DNA of 64,000 nt from Microbacteriaceae bacterium VKM Ac-2855 (GTDB taxonomy: Bacteria > Actinomycetota > Actinomycetes > Actinomycetales > Microbacteriaceae), in NCBI GenBank assembly GCA_013204985.1, contig JABMLG010000003.1, positions 496,001 to 560,000 on the forward strand, given 5' to 3'. The notes below the pieces were generated by a model. The model was not told where the DNA came from. It saw nothing but the letters and a program-made list of their open reading frames with translations, and did not search any database. Below, piece after piece: positions 55,101-63,861 of the stretch. Within the stretch, counting starts at the first letter, position 1. Each line of letters opens with the position of its first letter. Both the position numbers and the translations under genes were made by a program.

Positions 55101-55137
55101 CTACTCGCGGAAGATGCGGTTCTACTCGCGGAAGATG
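55101..55137. repeat. 21-bp tandem duplication at the 3' end of the Bax1-inhibitor gene
   Basis: The 16 bases CTACTCGCGGAAGATG occur at 55101-55116 and again at 55122-55137, offset 21 bp. The second copy holds the stop codon and the last residues FRE; the first lies just after the stop, in frame. Confidence 0.85.
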
Positions 55138-55895
55138 GAGACGAGACGCAGGATCTCGAGGTACATCCACACCACGGTGACCAGTACGCCGTAGGCGCCG
55201 ATCCAGCCGTAGACGCGAGGAGCGCGGTTCTTCACACCCTGCTGGATGAACTCGAAGTCCATCACGAGCGAGTAGGTGGCGAGGGCGACGGCGATGAGGC
55301 CGACGACGATGCCGATGAAGCCCGTGCGCATGTTGATGCCCAAGAACATCGACAGACCGAAGTTCACGAGGGCGAAGACGCCGTAGCTGATCAGGCCGAT
55401 GAAGAAGATCTTGTTCAGCTTGGGCGAGGTGCGGATCTTGCCGTTCATGAAGAGCGCCAGGGTGACGCCGATCACGATCGCGGTTGCGAGCAGGGCCTGA
55501 ACGACCGCACCCTCGTAGAGCGACTCGAAGATGCGGGAGATCGCGCCGACGGCGATGCCCTGGAAGACGGCGTAGCCGATGATCAGCGGCGGCGACGGCT
55601 TCTTCTTGAAGGCGTTGACCAGACCGAGCACGAGGCCGATGAGGGCGCCGGGAAGCAGCAGGGCCGGAACGAACCAGCCCACCGCGGCGCCCGCGAGGAG
55701 CACCACGAATACAAGCGCCGTCTTCGCGAGGGTGTCCTCGACGGTCATCCGATCGGTGTCGACCGAGCTTGCGGCCGGACGACTGTACATCTGGTCGAGC
55801 GTGTCGGCCGAGACATCCCGGGTGTCCTGCACGCCGCCGGTGTAACCGCGGTTGCTGAACTCGGGGCGCCCATACGCCGGATTGTTGCTTGCCAT
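55122..55895 (-). CDS. Bax inhibitor-1/YccA family membrane protein
   Basis: 257 aa. A polar N-terminus (about 1-55) precedes seven hydrophobic segments. Family features: PPLIIGYAVFQGIAVGAISRIFE, VVQALLATAIVIGVTLALF, LATYSLVMDFEFIQQGVKNRAPRVYGWIGAYGVLVTVVWMYLEILRLVSIF, with the conserved acidic residues of the pore region. The group includes Ca2+-leak channels in other organisms; the function here is unproven. AGAGGAA precedes the ATG. Confidence 0.9.
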   Translation of the reverse strand: MASNNPAYGRPEFSNRGYTGGVQDTRDVSADTLDQMYSRPAASSVDTDRMTVEDTLAKTALVFVVLLAGAAVGWFVPALLLPGALIGLVLGLVNAFKKKPSPPLIIGYAVFQGIAVGAISRIFESLYEGAVVQALLATAIVIGVTLALFMNGKIRTSPKLNKIFFIGLISYGVFALVNFGLSMFLGINMRTGFIGIVVGLIAVALATYSLVMDFEFIQQGVKNRAPRVYGWIGAYGVLVTVVWMYLEILRLVSIFRE

Positions 55896-56049
55896 GGTTC
55901 CTCTTCTCTCGGTGCTGCGTCAGCGACACCGAGTCGCTGGTGAGTAATGGGAATTACTGTATCTGAGAACGTCTCTCAGAGTCTGGCTATTCCCCTACAG
56001 CGAACCGGACGGGTCGCCGCGTCGATGGGGACGTCGCCGGGTGCGGTCA

Positions 56050-56055
56050 TAGTAT
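56050..56055 (+). promoter_or_regulatory. Candidate -10 box for leaderless phosphodiesterase gene
   Basis: TAGTAT is followed by 7 bases and the ATG at 56063. Confidence 0.5.
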
Positions 56056-56062
56056 CGGGCGC

Positions 56063-57088
56063 ATGCGACAGCGACCGGCCCCTCTCGTCATCGGTCACCG
56101 AGGGGCGAGCGGCTACCGCCCCGAACACACCCGCTCGGCCTACGAGCTCGCGATCGCGCTCGGGGCGGACGCGCTCGAGCCCGACCTGGTCGCGACCCGA
56201 GACGGCGTACTGGTGCTGCGCCACGAGAACGAGATCTCGGGCACGACGGATGTGGCCGCGCATCCGGAGTTCGCCGACCGGCGCACCACCAAGCTCATCG
56301 ACGGATCTCCGCTGACCGGCTGGTTCACGGAGGACTTCACCTGGGCCGAGTTGGCCACGCTGCGGGCGCGCGAGCGGCTGCCGGCCGTCCGTCGATCGAG
56401 CGCCACCTTCGATGATCAGTATCCGATCCTGCGGATGCGGGACCTCTTCGAGCTGCTCGATCGTGCCGCCGAGGACGGGCGCGAGACGCCGGTCGGTCTG
56501 GTCGCCGAGATCAAGCACGCGACCTACTTCTCGTCGATCGGCCTCCCATTGGACGAGCTGTTCGAGAGCGCCCTGGCGGAGGCCGGCTGGGACCGCCGCG
56601 ACGAACGCCTCACGATCGAGAGCTTCGAGAAGACCGTGCTGGAGCGTTTCGCCGTACGCGGCGTGGGCCGCCGCCGCGTGTACCTGATCGAGGGAGCCGG
56701 AGCCCCGTTCGATCTCGTAGCGGCGCACGGTACGCACGCGACGCCGTACGCCGATTTCGTGACTGCGGCCGGACTCGCCGGTCTGTCGGGAACCGTGGAC
56801 GGGATCAGCGTCGACAAGAACATGCTGTTCACGAAGGACCTCGCCGGACGCGCCACCGGGACCACCGGCCTCGTCGACGACGCGCACGCGGCCGGCCTCG
56901 AGATCTACTGCTGGACGCTGCGCCCCGAGAACCGTTTTCTGAACAAGCGCTACCGGCACGGCGGCGATCCGGCCGGTTTCGGCGACTGGCGGGCCGAGTT
57001 CGGGGCGATCTTCGCGACCGGGATCGACGGCGTCTTCGCCGACCATCCCGATCTCGCCGTCGAGGCGCGCGCCGGTCTCACGCGCTGA
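56063..57088 (+). CDS. Glycerophosphodiester phosphodiesterase
   Basis: 341 aa TIM-barrel enzyme of the GlpQ/UgpQ type, which cleaves glycerophosphodiesters to glycerol-3-phosphate. GHRGASGYRPEHT at 11-23 carries the catalytic His12, LEPDL at 38-42 the metal acids and VLRHENEI near 51-58 the second His. VAEIKHATYF near 150 and GIDGVFADHPDLAVEAR at the end fit the family. No signal peptide, so it is probably cytoplasmic. Leaderless start likely. Confidence 0.93.
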   Translation: MRQRPAPLVIGHRGASGYRPEHTRSAYELAIALGADALEPDLVATRDGVLVLRHENEISGTTDVAAHPEFADRRTTKLIDGSPLTGWFTEDFTWAELATLRARERLPAVRRSSATFDDQYPILRMRDLFELLDRAAEDGRETPVGLVAEIKHATYFSSIGLPLDELFESALAEAGWDRRDERLTIESFEKTVLERFAVRGVGRRRVYLIEGAGAPFDLVAAHGTHATPYADFVTAAGLAGLSGTVDGISVDKNMLFTKDLAGRATGTTGLVDDAHAAGLEIYCWTLRPENRFLNKRYRHGGDPAGFGDWRAEFGAIFATGIDGVFADHPDLAVEARAGLTR

Positions 57089-57227
57089 CCGTCGTGAGCC
57101 GTCTTCGCAGGCGGTGCCGAGGCCGTGCCCGGCGCGTACGGAGCTTTTCCGCGGTACCGGCTGGCATGATCGGAGGTTCGCACGGCGGATCAGCCGCTCG
57201 TGTCCGACGCAGGGGAGGGGAGACCGC

Positions 57228-58109
57228 ATGGGAACCGCGCAACGCATCACGCGCCGATGGATCGTCTTCGCGATCCTCGCCGTCCTCGGACTCATCGCCG
57301 TCTACGGGCTCGCGGTCCTGACGCCGCAGGGGCAGGCAGCCGAGAACTCCGGCCTGCGCGGCGCCGACCTGGTCTTCGGCCGGGCGACCGGCACCGCCGC
57401 CTCCACCCTCGCCGAGGTGACTCCGCTCGGCATCATCGCCGGCGGGGTCCTCGTCGCGTCGATCGCCCTCATCCGTCGTCGGCCTGCACTGATGGTCGCC
57501 GCGCTCGGGTCCATCGCGTTGACCACGATCGCCACGCAGATCCTGAAGAACTGGGTCTTCACCCGGCCCGAACTCGTCGACGCGATCGACTGGTACACCG
57601 GCGGCAGCTTCCCGAGCGGCCACACCGCGGCGGCCGTGTCGTTGGTGTTCGCTCTCGCCATGGTGGTGCCGGCTCGCGGGCGCAACGTCGTGCTCGTGCT
57701 CGGCGGCATCCTCGTGATCCTGGTCGGCAACCTGACGATGGCGGCCTCGTGGCACCGCGCGAGCGACGTTCTCGGCGCCGACCTGGTGGCGTTCGCCTCC
57801 GCCTCGCTCGCGTGCGCCTGGCTGTCGACGCGCGCTCAGGTGGGTCGTGCGCGCAAGCCCGCTCGACGCGCGACGGTTCGCCTGCTCGTAGTGGCGAGCG
57901 TGATCGCCGCGATCTGCCTCGGTGCGCTCGCGATCGAGGGCATCCAGTACTACCCGAATGAAACGAAGGACCTCACGGCGTTCTTCGTGCAGCAGGTGCT
58001 GGCGGTGTCGACCTCGGCCATCGCCGTGGTCGGCTTCTCGATCGCCTGGCGCGGGCTGGATGTGGGCGGCTCGATGACGCAGCCGGTGCCGCGGGTGCGC
58101 GCGGCCTAG
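57228..58109 (+). CDS. PAP2 superfamily membrane phosphatase
   Basis: 293 aa with about six helices. All three phosphatase motifs are visible: K107...RP at 113-114, PSGH at 129-132 and SWHRASDVLGAD at 174-185. It probably dephosphorylates a lipid phosphate such as undecaprenyl or phosphatidyl pyrophosphate on the outer face; the substrate is unknown. GGGGAGGGGAG precedes the ATG. The longer upstream frame is out of keeping with the N-terminal helix. Confidence 0.9.
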   Translation: MGTAQRITRRWIVFAILAVLGLIAVYGLAVLTPQGQAAENSGLRGADLVFGRATGTAASTLAEVTPLGIIAGGVLVASIALIRRRPALMVAALGSIALTTIATQILKNWVFTRPELVDAIDWYTGGSFPSGHTAAAVSLVFALAMVVPARGRNVVLVLGGILVILVGNLTMAASWHRASDVLGADLVAFASASLACAWLSTRAQVGRARKPARRATVRLLVVASVIAAICLGALAIEGIQYYPNETKDLTAFFVQQVLAVSTSAIAVVGFSIAWRGLDVGGSMTQPVPRVRAA

Positions 58110-58207
58110 GTCCGGTTCCTCGGGACGCGCTGGGCCGCATCCGCCGAACGCGAGCGGATGCTCGGGCCGCGACCCACGGGGTCGGACTCGGTGTCGGTGG
58201 CGACTCT

Positions 58208-58213
58208 TACACT
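58208..58213 (+). promoter_or_regulatory. Candidate -10 box for pcrA
   Basis: TACACT lies 10 bases before the ATG at 58224, giving a very short or no leader. Confidence 0.4.
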
Positions 58214-58223
58214 TGATGGCGAC

Positions 58224-60683
58224 ATGACGTACCTCTTCGAAGCGGATGATCCGCGTGCCACCCCGGTGATCCTGGGCGCCGACTCGCGGCCCGATCACGA
58301 CTCCGCGCACGAGTGGGGCGCCCAGCACGAGCGCCTCGTCGACGGCCTGAATCCGCAGCAGCGGGCAGCGGTCGAGTACCGCGGCGAGGCGTTGCTGATC
58401 GTGGCCGGCGCCGGTTCCGGAAAGACCAGCGTTCTCACCCGCCGCATCGCCAGCCTCATCCAGAACCGCGAGGCGTGGCCGAGCCAGATCCTCGCGATCA
58501 CGTTCACCAACAAGGCGGCGAAGGAGATGCGCGAGCGCGTCGAGCGCCTGATCGGCGCCTCCTCCGAGGGCATGTGGATCTCGACCTTCCACTCCGCGTG
58601 CGTGCGCATCCTCCGCCGCGAGGCCGAGAACTTCGGCTTCACCTCGTCGTTCACCATCTACGACGCCGGCGATCAGCGCGCACTGCTGAAGCGGATCGTG
58701 AAGGAGCTCGAGGCCGACACGTTCGGGATCACCGTCGCGAGCGCCTCGGCGAAGATCTCGAAGCTCAAGAACGAGCTCGCCGACGTCGAGTCGTACGCGC
58801 GCACCGCGAACTTCGACGACCCGAACGAGGCGATGTTCCTGCAGGTGTTCCGGCAGTACACCCGCGCGCTCACTCAGGCGAACGCCTTCGATTTCGACGA
58901 CCTGATCGCGCAGACGGTGTACCTGTTCCGCGCCTTCCCGGCCGTGGCCGCCAAGTACAAGCGCCGGTTCCGGCATGTGCTCGTCGACGAGTATCAAGAC
59001 ACGAACGCGGCCCAGTACGGGCTCATCCACGAACTCACCCGGGCCATCAGCCCGACGGTGCAGGCCGAGGCGCGTTTCGATTCTCCCTACCGCGGGCCGC
59101 TGCTGCCCGACGGGTCGATCCCCGGCGCGTCCCTCACCGTGGTCGGCGACTCCGACCAGTCGATCTACGCCTTCCGCGGCGCCGACATCCGCAACATCGT
59201 CGAGTTCGAGCGCGACTTCCCCGGCTGCGAGGTGGTGCTCCTCGAACAGAACTACCGTTCGACGCAGAACATCCTCTCGGCCGCGAACGCCGTCATCGAG
59301 AACAACTTCGACCGTCGCGCGAAGAACCTCTGGTCGGCGAGTGGCGCGGGCGAGAAGATCGTCGGCTACACCGGCTACTCGGGGCACGATGAGGCGCAAT
59401 TCGTTGTGGACGAGATCGCCGCGCTGCACCGCGCAGGCACCGGCTACAACGAGATCGCTGTGTTCTACCGCACCAATGCGCAGACGCGCGCGTTGGAGGA
59501 GATCTTCATCCGCTCGGCGCTGCCGTACCGGATCCTCGGTGGCACGAAGTTCTACGAGCGCGCCGAGATCAAGGATGCACTGGCGTACCTGATCACGGTC
59601 GCGAATCCCGCCGACGTGCTCGCGTTGCGCCGCATCATGAACACGCCCAAGCGCGGCATCGGCCCCGCAACCGAGACTCAGCTGCAGTCGTTCGCCGACA
59701 CCAACGGACTCACCCTGCGCGAATCGATGCGCAATGCCGGTTCTCTGGGAATGGGACCGAAGGTCACCAAGGCGATCCTCGATCTGGCGCGGCTCCTCGA
59801 CGAGTGCGCCGAGATGCTCGACCCCGAGCGCCCCGACGGCCCGGCGAAGGTGCACGAGGTGCTCACGGCGCTGCTCACCCGCAGCGGCTACCTCGACATG
59901 CTGCGTGCGAGTCGCGACCCGCAGGACGAGGCGCGAGCCGAGAACGTGGACGAGCTCGTCGCGGTCACGAAGGAGTTCGCCCGCAACAATCCCGACGGCG
60001 GTCTCGTCGAATTCCTCACCGAGGTCTCGCTCGTCGCGGCCGCCGACGACCTCGACGACGGGTCCGGCACCGTCTCCCTGATGACGCTGCACACCGCGAA
60101 GGGGCTCGAATACGACGCCGTCTTCCTCACCGGCATCGAGGAAGACCTGCTGCCGCACCGTATCTCGGCCAACGAGCCGGGCGGCCCGGCGGAGGAGCGG
60201 CGCCTGTTCTACGTCGGCATCACCCGCGCCCGCAAGCGGCTGTACCTCTCGCTCGCCATGACGCGCGCGCAATACGGCGAGACCTCGGTCGCGATGCCGA
60301 GCCGCTTCCTCCAAGAGATCCCGGGTGAGCTGATCGAGTGGCGGCAGTCGCCGGGTGCGGCGACCTCGCGCGGCGGCACCCAGCCGCGGGCGCTGAACGC
60401 GACTCGGCCGGGCTTCGGCCGGTCGCGAGCCAACGACGACTTCCGCACGGCGCTCGCCGCGGCTCCCAAGAAGGCCGAGTTCCCGAATCGGATCACCGGA
60501 ATGGTGCGCGATAACGGCGACCTCGAGCTGCTGGCCGGCGACCGTATCCGCCACACCGACTTCGGCGACGGCCGAGTGACCGCGGTCACCGGTGAGGGCA
60601 CCAAGCGCGTGGCGCACGTGACCTTCGAGCGGGTCGGGGCGAAGAAGCTGCTGATCAAGGTCGCTCCGATCGAGAAGCTCTGA
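58224..60683 (+). CDS. pcrA: DNA helicase PcrA/UvrD
   Basis: 819 aa superfamily 1A 3'-5' helicase for nucleotide excision repair and removal of stalled complexes. LNPQQRAAVEYRGEALLIVAGAGSGKT (42-68) is the Q-motif and Walker A; HVLVDEYQDTNAAQYGLI is motif II, VVGDSDQSIYAFRGAD motif III and VSLMTLHTAKGLEYDAVFLTGIEE motif V. YVGITRARKRLYLSLA is motif VI. The C-terminus ends in a Tudor-like fold (GDRIRHTDFGDGRVTAV) that binds RNA polymerase in PcrA. A longer frame starts 22 codons upstream, but that part is not conserved and crosses the promoter. Confidence 0.95.
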   Translation: MTYLFEADDPRATPVILGADSRPDHDSAHEWGAQHERLVDGLNPQQRAAVEYRGEALLIVAGAGSGKTSVLTRRIASLIQNREAWPSQILAITFTNKAAKEMRERVERLIGASSEGMWISTFHSACVRILRREAENFGFTSSFTIYDAGDQRALLKRIVKELEADTFGITVASASAKISKLKNELADVESYARTANFDDPNEAMFLQVFRQYTRALTQANAFDFDDLIAQTVYLFRAFPAVAAKYKRRFRHVLVDEYQDTNAAQYGLIHELTRAISPTVQAEARFDSPYRGPLLPDGSIPGASLTVVGDSDQSIYAFRGADIRNIVEFERDFPGCEVVLLEQNYRSTQNILSAANAVIENNFDRRAKNLWSASGAGEKIVGYTGYSGHDEAQFVVDEIAALHRAGTGYNEIAVFYRTNAQTRALEEIFIRSALPYRILGGTKFYERAEIKDALAYLITVANPADVLALRRIMNTPKRGIGPATETQLQSFADTNGLTLRESMRNAGSLGMGPKVTKAILDLARLLDECAEMLDPERPDGPAKVHEVLTALLTRSGYLDMLRASRDPQDEARAENVDELVAVTKEFARNNPDGGLVEFLTEVSLVAAADDLDDGSGTVSLMTLHTAKGLEYDAVFLTGIEEDLLPHRISANEPGGPAEERRLFYVGITRARKRLYLSLAMTRAQYGETSVAMPSRFLQEIPGELIEWRQSPGAATSRGGTQPRALNATRPGFGRSRANDDFRTALAAAPKKAEFPNRITGMVRDNGDLELLAGDRIRHTDFGDGRVTAVTGEGTKRVAHVTFERVGAKKLLIKVAPIEKL

Positions 60684-60685
60684 CG

Positions 60686-61291
60686 GTGCGGTCGTCGTCG
60701 TCGGTGGGCGTCGAGCGCGCCGCCCGGGTGGCGACGGAGCTCTTCTCGCCGCCGGTGCTCGCGCTGCTGATGCCGTTCGTCATCGCCGTCCAGGTGTCGG
60801 ATCCGCCGCTGGCCGGCCTCGGCTGGGGTGCCCTCTGTGTGTTGTTCGCTGCCGCGACCCCCTACGCGGCGCTGCGGATCCTGATGCGGGCGGGTCGGGT
60901 CTCCGGCGGTCACCACGTGCCGGAGCGACGCCAGCGCACGCTTCCGCTCCTGATCGCGCTGGTCTCGCTGATCGTCGGCAACGTCGTGCTCGCGCTGCTC
61001 GGCGCGCCGCGACCGGTGCTCGTCTTCAGCCTCGTCACGATCGTGCTGCTGCTGCTGATGGCAGTGATCAACCTGGGTTGGAAGATCTCGGGGCACGCCG
61101 CCGTGGTCGCGGTCAGCGGTGCGATCCTGGTGATCGTGTCGGGCCCGTGGACGCTCTTGGCCTCGGTGCCCATCGCGCTCTGGACGGGCTGGTCGCGGTT
61201 GCGCTTGTCGGCGCACACCCCGGCTCAGGTCGTCGCCGGCTTCGCCCTCGGCGTCGTCGTGACCGTGATGGTCCAGCTGTTTCTCGGCTGA
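60686..61291 (+). CDS. PAP2-like integral membrane protein
   Basis: 201 aa with a GTG start 2 bases after the pcrA stop. Five to six helices (LFSPPVLALLMPFVIAVQV, LALLGAPRPVLVFSLVTIVLLLLMAVINLGW). Late motifs KISGHAA near 135 and WSRLRLSAHTPAQVVAGFALG near 170-190 resemble PAP2 motifs SGH and SR-x5-H-x3-D, but the last Asp position reads as Ala-Gly, so activity is doubtful. Perhaps a divergent lipid phosphatase. No link to helicase function is known. Confidence 0.8.
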   Translation: MRSSSSVGVERAARVATELFSPPVLALLMPFVIAVQVSDPPLAGLGWGALCVLFAAATPYAALRILMRAGRVSGGHHVPERRQRTLPLLIALVSLIVGNVVLALLGAPRPVLVFSLVTIVLLLLMAVINLGWKISGHAAVVAVSGAILVIVSGPWTLLASVPIALWTGWSRLRLSAHTPAQVVAGFALGVVVTVMVQLFLG

Positions 61292-61297
61292 GTCTGC

Positions 61298-61372
61298 GCC
61301 GCGCGGTCACGTGCCGCGCGATCCGGCGCCGCGCGATCAGGTGCCGCGCGGTCACGTGCCGCGCGATCCGCC
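61298..61372. repeat. 15-bp tandem repeat, five copies
   Basis: Five contiguous 15-bp units beginning GCCGCGCG (61298, 61313, 61328, 61343, 61358); units 1 and 4 are identical (GCCGCGCGGTCACGT). It lies in the 89-base gap between convergent genes and is likely variable in copy number. Confidence 0.88.
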
Positions 61373-61380
61373 GTGACCCG

Positions 61381-61758
61381 TCAGAGCACGTCGCTGCCGG
61401 CATAGGTGCCGGCCTGCATCAGAGCATCCGCGATCGACACGGCGGCCTCCTCGAACGCGGCCTGTCCCTGGAGGAGACCCGACGAGAGCCCGTCGCCGAC
61501 CGATGCGAGCATGGCGCGGCGCAGGCGCGCGACGATGCGATCGCCCGCGGTCTCGAAGTCGAGCCGGAACGAGATCGGCACGAACTGCTCGGCCTCCCAC
61601 CCCGAGAGACCGATCGCGCCGCCGTAGAGCCGTTGCACGTCGTAGCCGCCGTCCGCATCCGCGCGGACCTCGTAGCCATCGGCGCGAAGCGCGTCGACGA
61701 CGGAGCGTTCCGCCGATGCGGCGTCGGTGTCGATCCTGATGTCGAAGCCGTTGGTCAT
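61381..61758 (-). CDS. Hypothetical protein
   Basis: 125 aa, not recognised. Soluble, acidic and alpha/beta-looking: FDIRIDTDAASAERSVVDALRADGYEVRADADGGYDV, then an aromatic-rich WEAEQFVPISFRLDFETAGDRIVARLRRAML. A good ribosome site (GGGGGAACGGAT) precedes the ATG. Its start is only 41 bases from the end of the acyl-CoA ligase gene on the same strand, so the two may be co-transcribed. Confidence 0.75.
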   Translation of the reverse strand: MTNGFDIRIDTDAASAERSVVDALRADGYEVRADADGGYDVQRLYGGAIGLSGWEAEQFVPISFRLDFETAGDRIVARLRRAMLASVGDGLSSGLLQGQAAFEEAAVSIADALMQAGTYAGSDVL

Positions 61759-61799
61759 ATCCGTTCCCCCTTCGTGCGGTGGCGCCTGGTCGCGCCGAG

Positions 61800-63407
61800 T
61801 CAGTCCGAGTACCGTGCCACCAGCTCGCGCTTGAGAACCTTGCCGCTCGGACCGAGCGGCAGAGCCTCCACGAACTCGATGCGGCGCGGGAACTTGAAGG
61901 CCGCGAGGTGCTCGCCCGCGTAGGCGATCAATTCCTCCGCGGTCGCGGCGGAGTCGGCAGAACTCCCGAGGACGACGGCGGCCACGATCTCCTGACCGTG
62001 CACCTCGTCGGTGATGCCGAACACGGCGGCGTTGGCGACGGCCGGATGTCCGATCAGGACCTCTTCCACCTCGCGCGGATACACGTTGTAGCCGTTGCGG
62101 ATGATCATGTCCTTCGTGCGATCGACGATGCGGATGTAGTCCTCATCATCCTTCGTGCCCAGATCGCCGGTGCGGAACCAGCCGTCCACGATCGCCTCCG
62201 CGGTCGCATCCGCTCGATTCAGGTAGCCCTTCATCAGGTTGTGCCCGCGGATCACGATCTCGCCGAGCGAGCCACGCGGCAGCAACTCGATGTGGTCGGT
62301 GACGTCGGTGCGGGCCACTTCCACTTCGACGCCCCAGATCGGGGTGCCGACGGTACCCGGCCGAGGCGAGCGGCCGACGTGGTTGAAGCTCGCGACCGGG
62401 GAGGTCTCGGTGAGGCCGTAGCCCTCGTAGATCGCTGCGCCGAAGAGCTGCTCGAAGCGCTCGAGCACCGCCACCGGCAGCGCGGCGCCCCCCGAGACCG
62501 CGTAACGCAGCGGCGGACGATCCTCGCGCCGCGCGGCGGCGGCGAGCAATGCGACGTACATCGTCGGCACACCCTCGAAAATGGTGCACCGATTCGCGAT
62601 CATCGCCTCCAGAGCCGCGTCGCCGTCGAACTTGGGGACGAGCACCACCGCCGCGCCGACGCGGAAGGCGGTGTTCATCGCGCAGACCTGGCCGAAGGTG
62701 TGGAAGAGCGGGAGCGCGCCGAGCACCACGTCGTCCGCACGCATGTCGAAGGTGTTCATCAGGAGGACGTTCGACTGCTCGACGATCGCCAGGTGGCTTC
62801 CCTCTGCACCTTTGGGTCGGCCCGTGGTGCCACTGGTGTAGAGGATCGTGGCGGTGTCGAGCGGGTCCGCCGGCCGATAGGTATCGATGGGCGTGGCCGC
62901 GGCCGCGAGGTCTTCGAGGCGCGGGAACGGCGATTCGGCGGCGCTCGCATCCGGTACGAGGACGCTGAGCACGGTGGTATCGGTGAGCGCTGCGCCTTGC
63001 GAGCCCTCGCCGAGCAGAGGGGCCGCGCAGATCAGCACGGATGCGCCGGAGTCGCGCAGCACGTAGGCGATCTCGTCGTGCTTGAGCAGGGCGTGCACGG
63101 GGACGACGACGGCGCCGAGGGACAGCACCGCGAAATAGCTCCGCGGGAAGTCGGGCATGTTCGGGATCAGCACCGCCACGCGGTCACCGGGGCCGACCCC
63201 GGCATCGCGCAGGGCGCCCGCGTAGCCGCGGGTCTGCTTCCAGAGCTCGGCGTAGCTGATCGAGCTCCCGCCCACGATCAGTGCCGTGGCGTCGGGCGTG
63301 CGGGCAGCCGATTCGGCGAGGATCGCGGCGACCGAGACCGTACCGAATCCGTGCGGCGGCGCGGCGGCGGGAAGCGTTGCGGGTCGTGCCTCGGTGATGC
63401 TCATCAT
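61800..63407 (-). CDS. Long-chain acyl-CoA ligase / AMP-dependent synthetase
   Basis: About 535 aa from ATG 63407 (a second ATG follows directly; a GTG at 63455 would add 16 residues). It activates a fatty acid with ATP and coenzyme A. Adenylation motifs: TILYTSGTTGRPKGAEGSH, YEGYGLTETSP, GWFRTGDLGTKDDEDYIRIVDRTKDMIIRNGYNVYP and the C-terminal catalytic Lys in PLGPSGKVLKREL. Length and motifs fit FadD-type ligases; chain-length preference cannot be read off. Confidence 0.9.
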   Translation of the reverse strand: MMSITEARPATLPAAAPPHGFGTVSVAAILAESAARTPDATALIVGGSSISYAELWKQTRGYAGALRDAGVGPGDRVAVLIPNMPDFPRSYFAVLSLGAVVVPVHALLKHDEIAYVLRDSGASVLICAAPLLGEGSQGAALTDTTVLSVLVPDASAAESPFPRLEDLAAAATPIDTYRPADPLDTATILYTSGTTGRPKGAEGSHLAIVEQSNVLLMNTFDMRADDVVLGALPLFHTFGQVCAMNTAFRVGAAVVLVPKFDGDAALEAMIANRCTIFEGVPTMYVALLAAAARREDRPPLRYAVSGGAALPVAVLERFEQLFGAAIYEGYGLTETSPVASFNHVGRSPRPGTVGTPIWGVEVEVARTDVTDHIELLPRGSLGEIVIRGHNLMKGYLNRADATAEAIVDGWFRTGDLGTKDDEDYIRIVDRTKDMIIRNGYNVYPREVEEVLIGHPAVANAAVFGITDEVHGQEIVAAVVLGSSADSAATAEELIAYAGEHLAAFKFPRRIEFVEALPLGPSGKVLKRELVARYSD

Positions 63408-63489
63408 GCTCCAGTCGACGTTGACTGCGAGGCGGTCCGCCTCGGGGTGGCTCACGCTACGCCCGACGTGGCCGGCCGGGCAAGCGGTT

Positions 63490-63792
63490 TCAGCGGGCTC
63501 GCGGCTGATCCCGATCTCGGCCAGGATCGTCGGTCGAGAGGATGTTGGTCCTCGCGGGCGCCCTCGGCTCCAGATGGCGAACGACGAACGCGGCGGCGAC
63601 GAACGCGATACCGAGACCGAACAGCAACCGGTTCAGCGCCGGCACGGTGGCGAAGAGCACATCCAGGATCGAGGATCCGCTTACCTGTGCCTGATAGAGC
63701 AGATTCGGGTACACCAGGCCGAGCGCGATCGAGGCGACGATGCCACCGACACCCCACCACAGCATCGCCCGGGCGGACAGCTTCGGAACCAT
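63490..63792 (-). CDS. Small membrane protein
   Basis: 100 aa. Two hydrophobic segments (about 11-30, MLWWGVGGIVASIALGLVYP, and 52-72, LNRLLFGLGIAFVAAAFVV) are joined by a polar loop with QVSGSSILDVLF; the tail is basic and acidic. GGGGGAACGCC precedes the ATG. Not recognised; such two-helix proteins are common beside metabolic genes. Confidence 0.72.
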   Translation of the reverse strand: MVPKLSARAMLWWGVGGIVASIALGLVYPNLLYQAQVSGSSILDVLFATVPALNRLLFGLGIAFVAAAFVVRHLEPRAPARTNILSTDDPGRDRDQPRAR

Positions 63793-63861
63793 GGCGTTCC
63801 CCCTTCGCTCCGTTCCAGCCTGCACTCTCACCGGGCGGGGCGCGATGGACTCCCAGCCGAA

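Noticed and set aside
57078-60617. A 1179-codon open frame on the minus strand opposite pcrA and the PAP2 gene
   Set aside because: High-GC shadow frame: low-complexity Arg/Asp/Gly/His peptide without domain pattern, fully antisense to well-identified genes.
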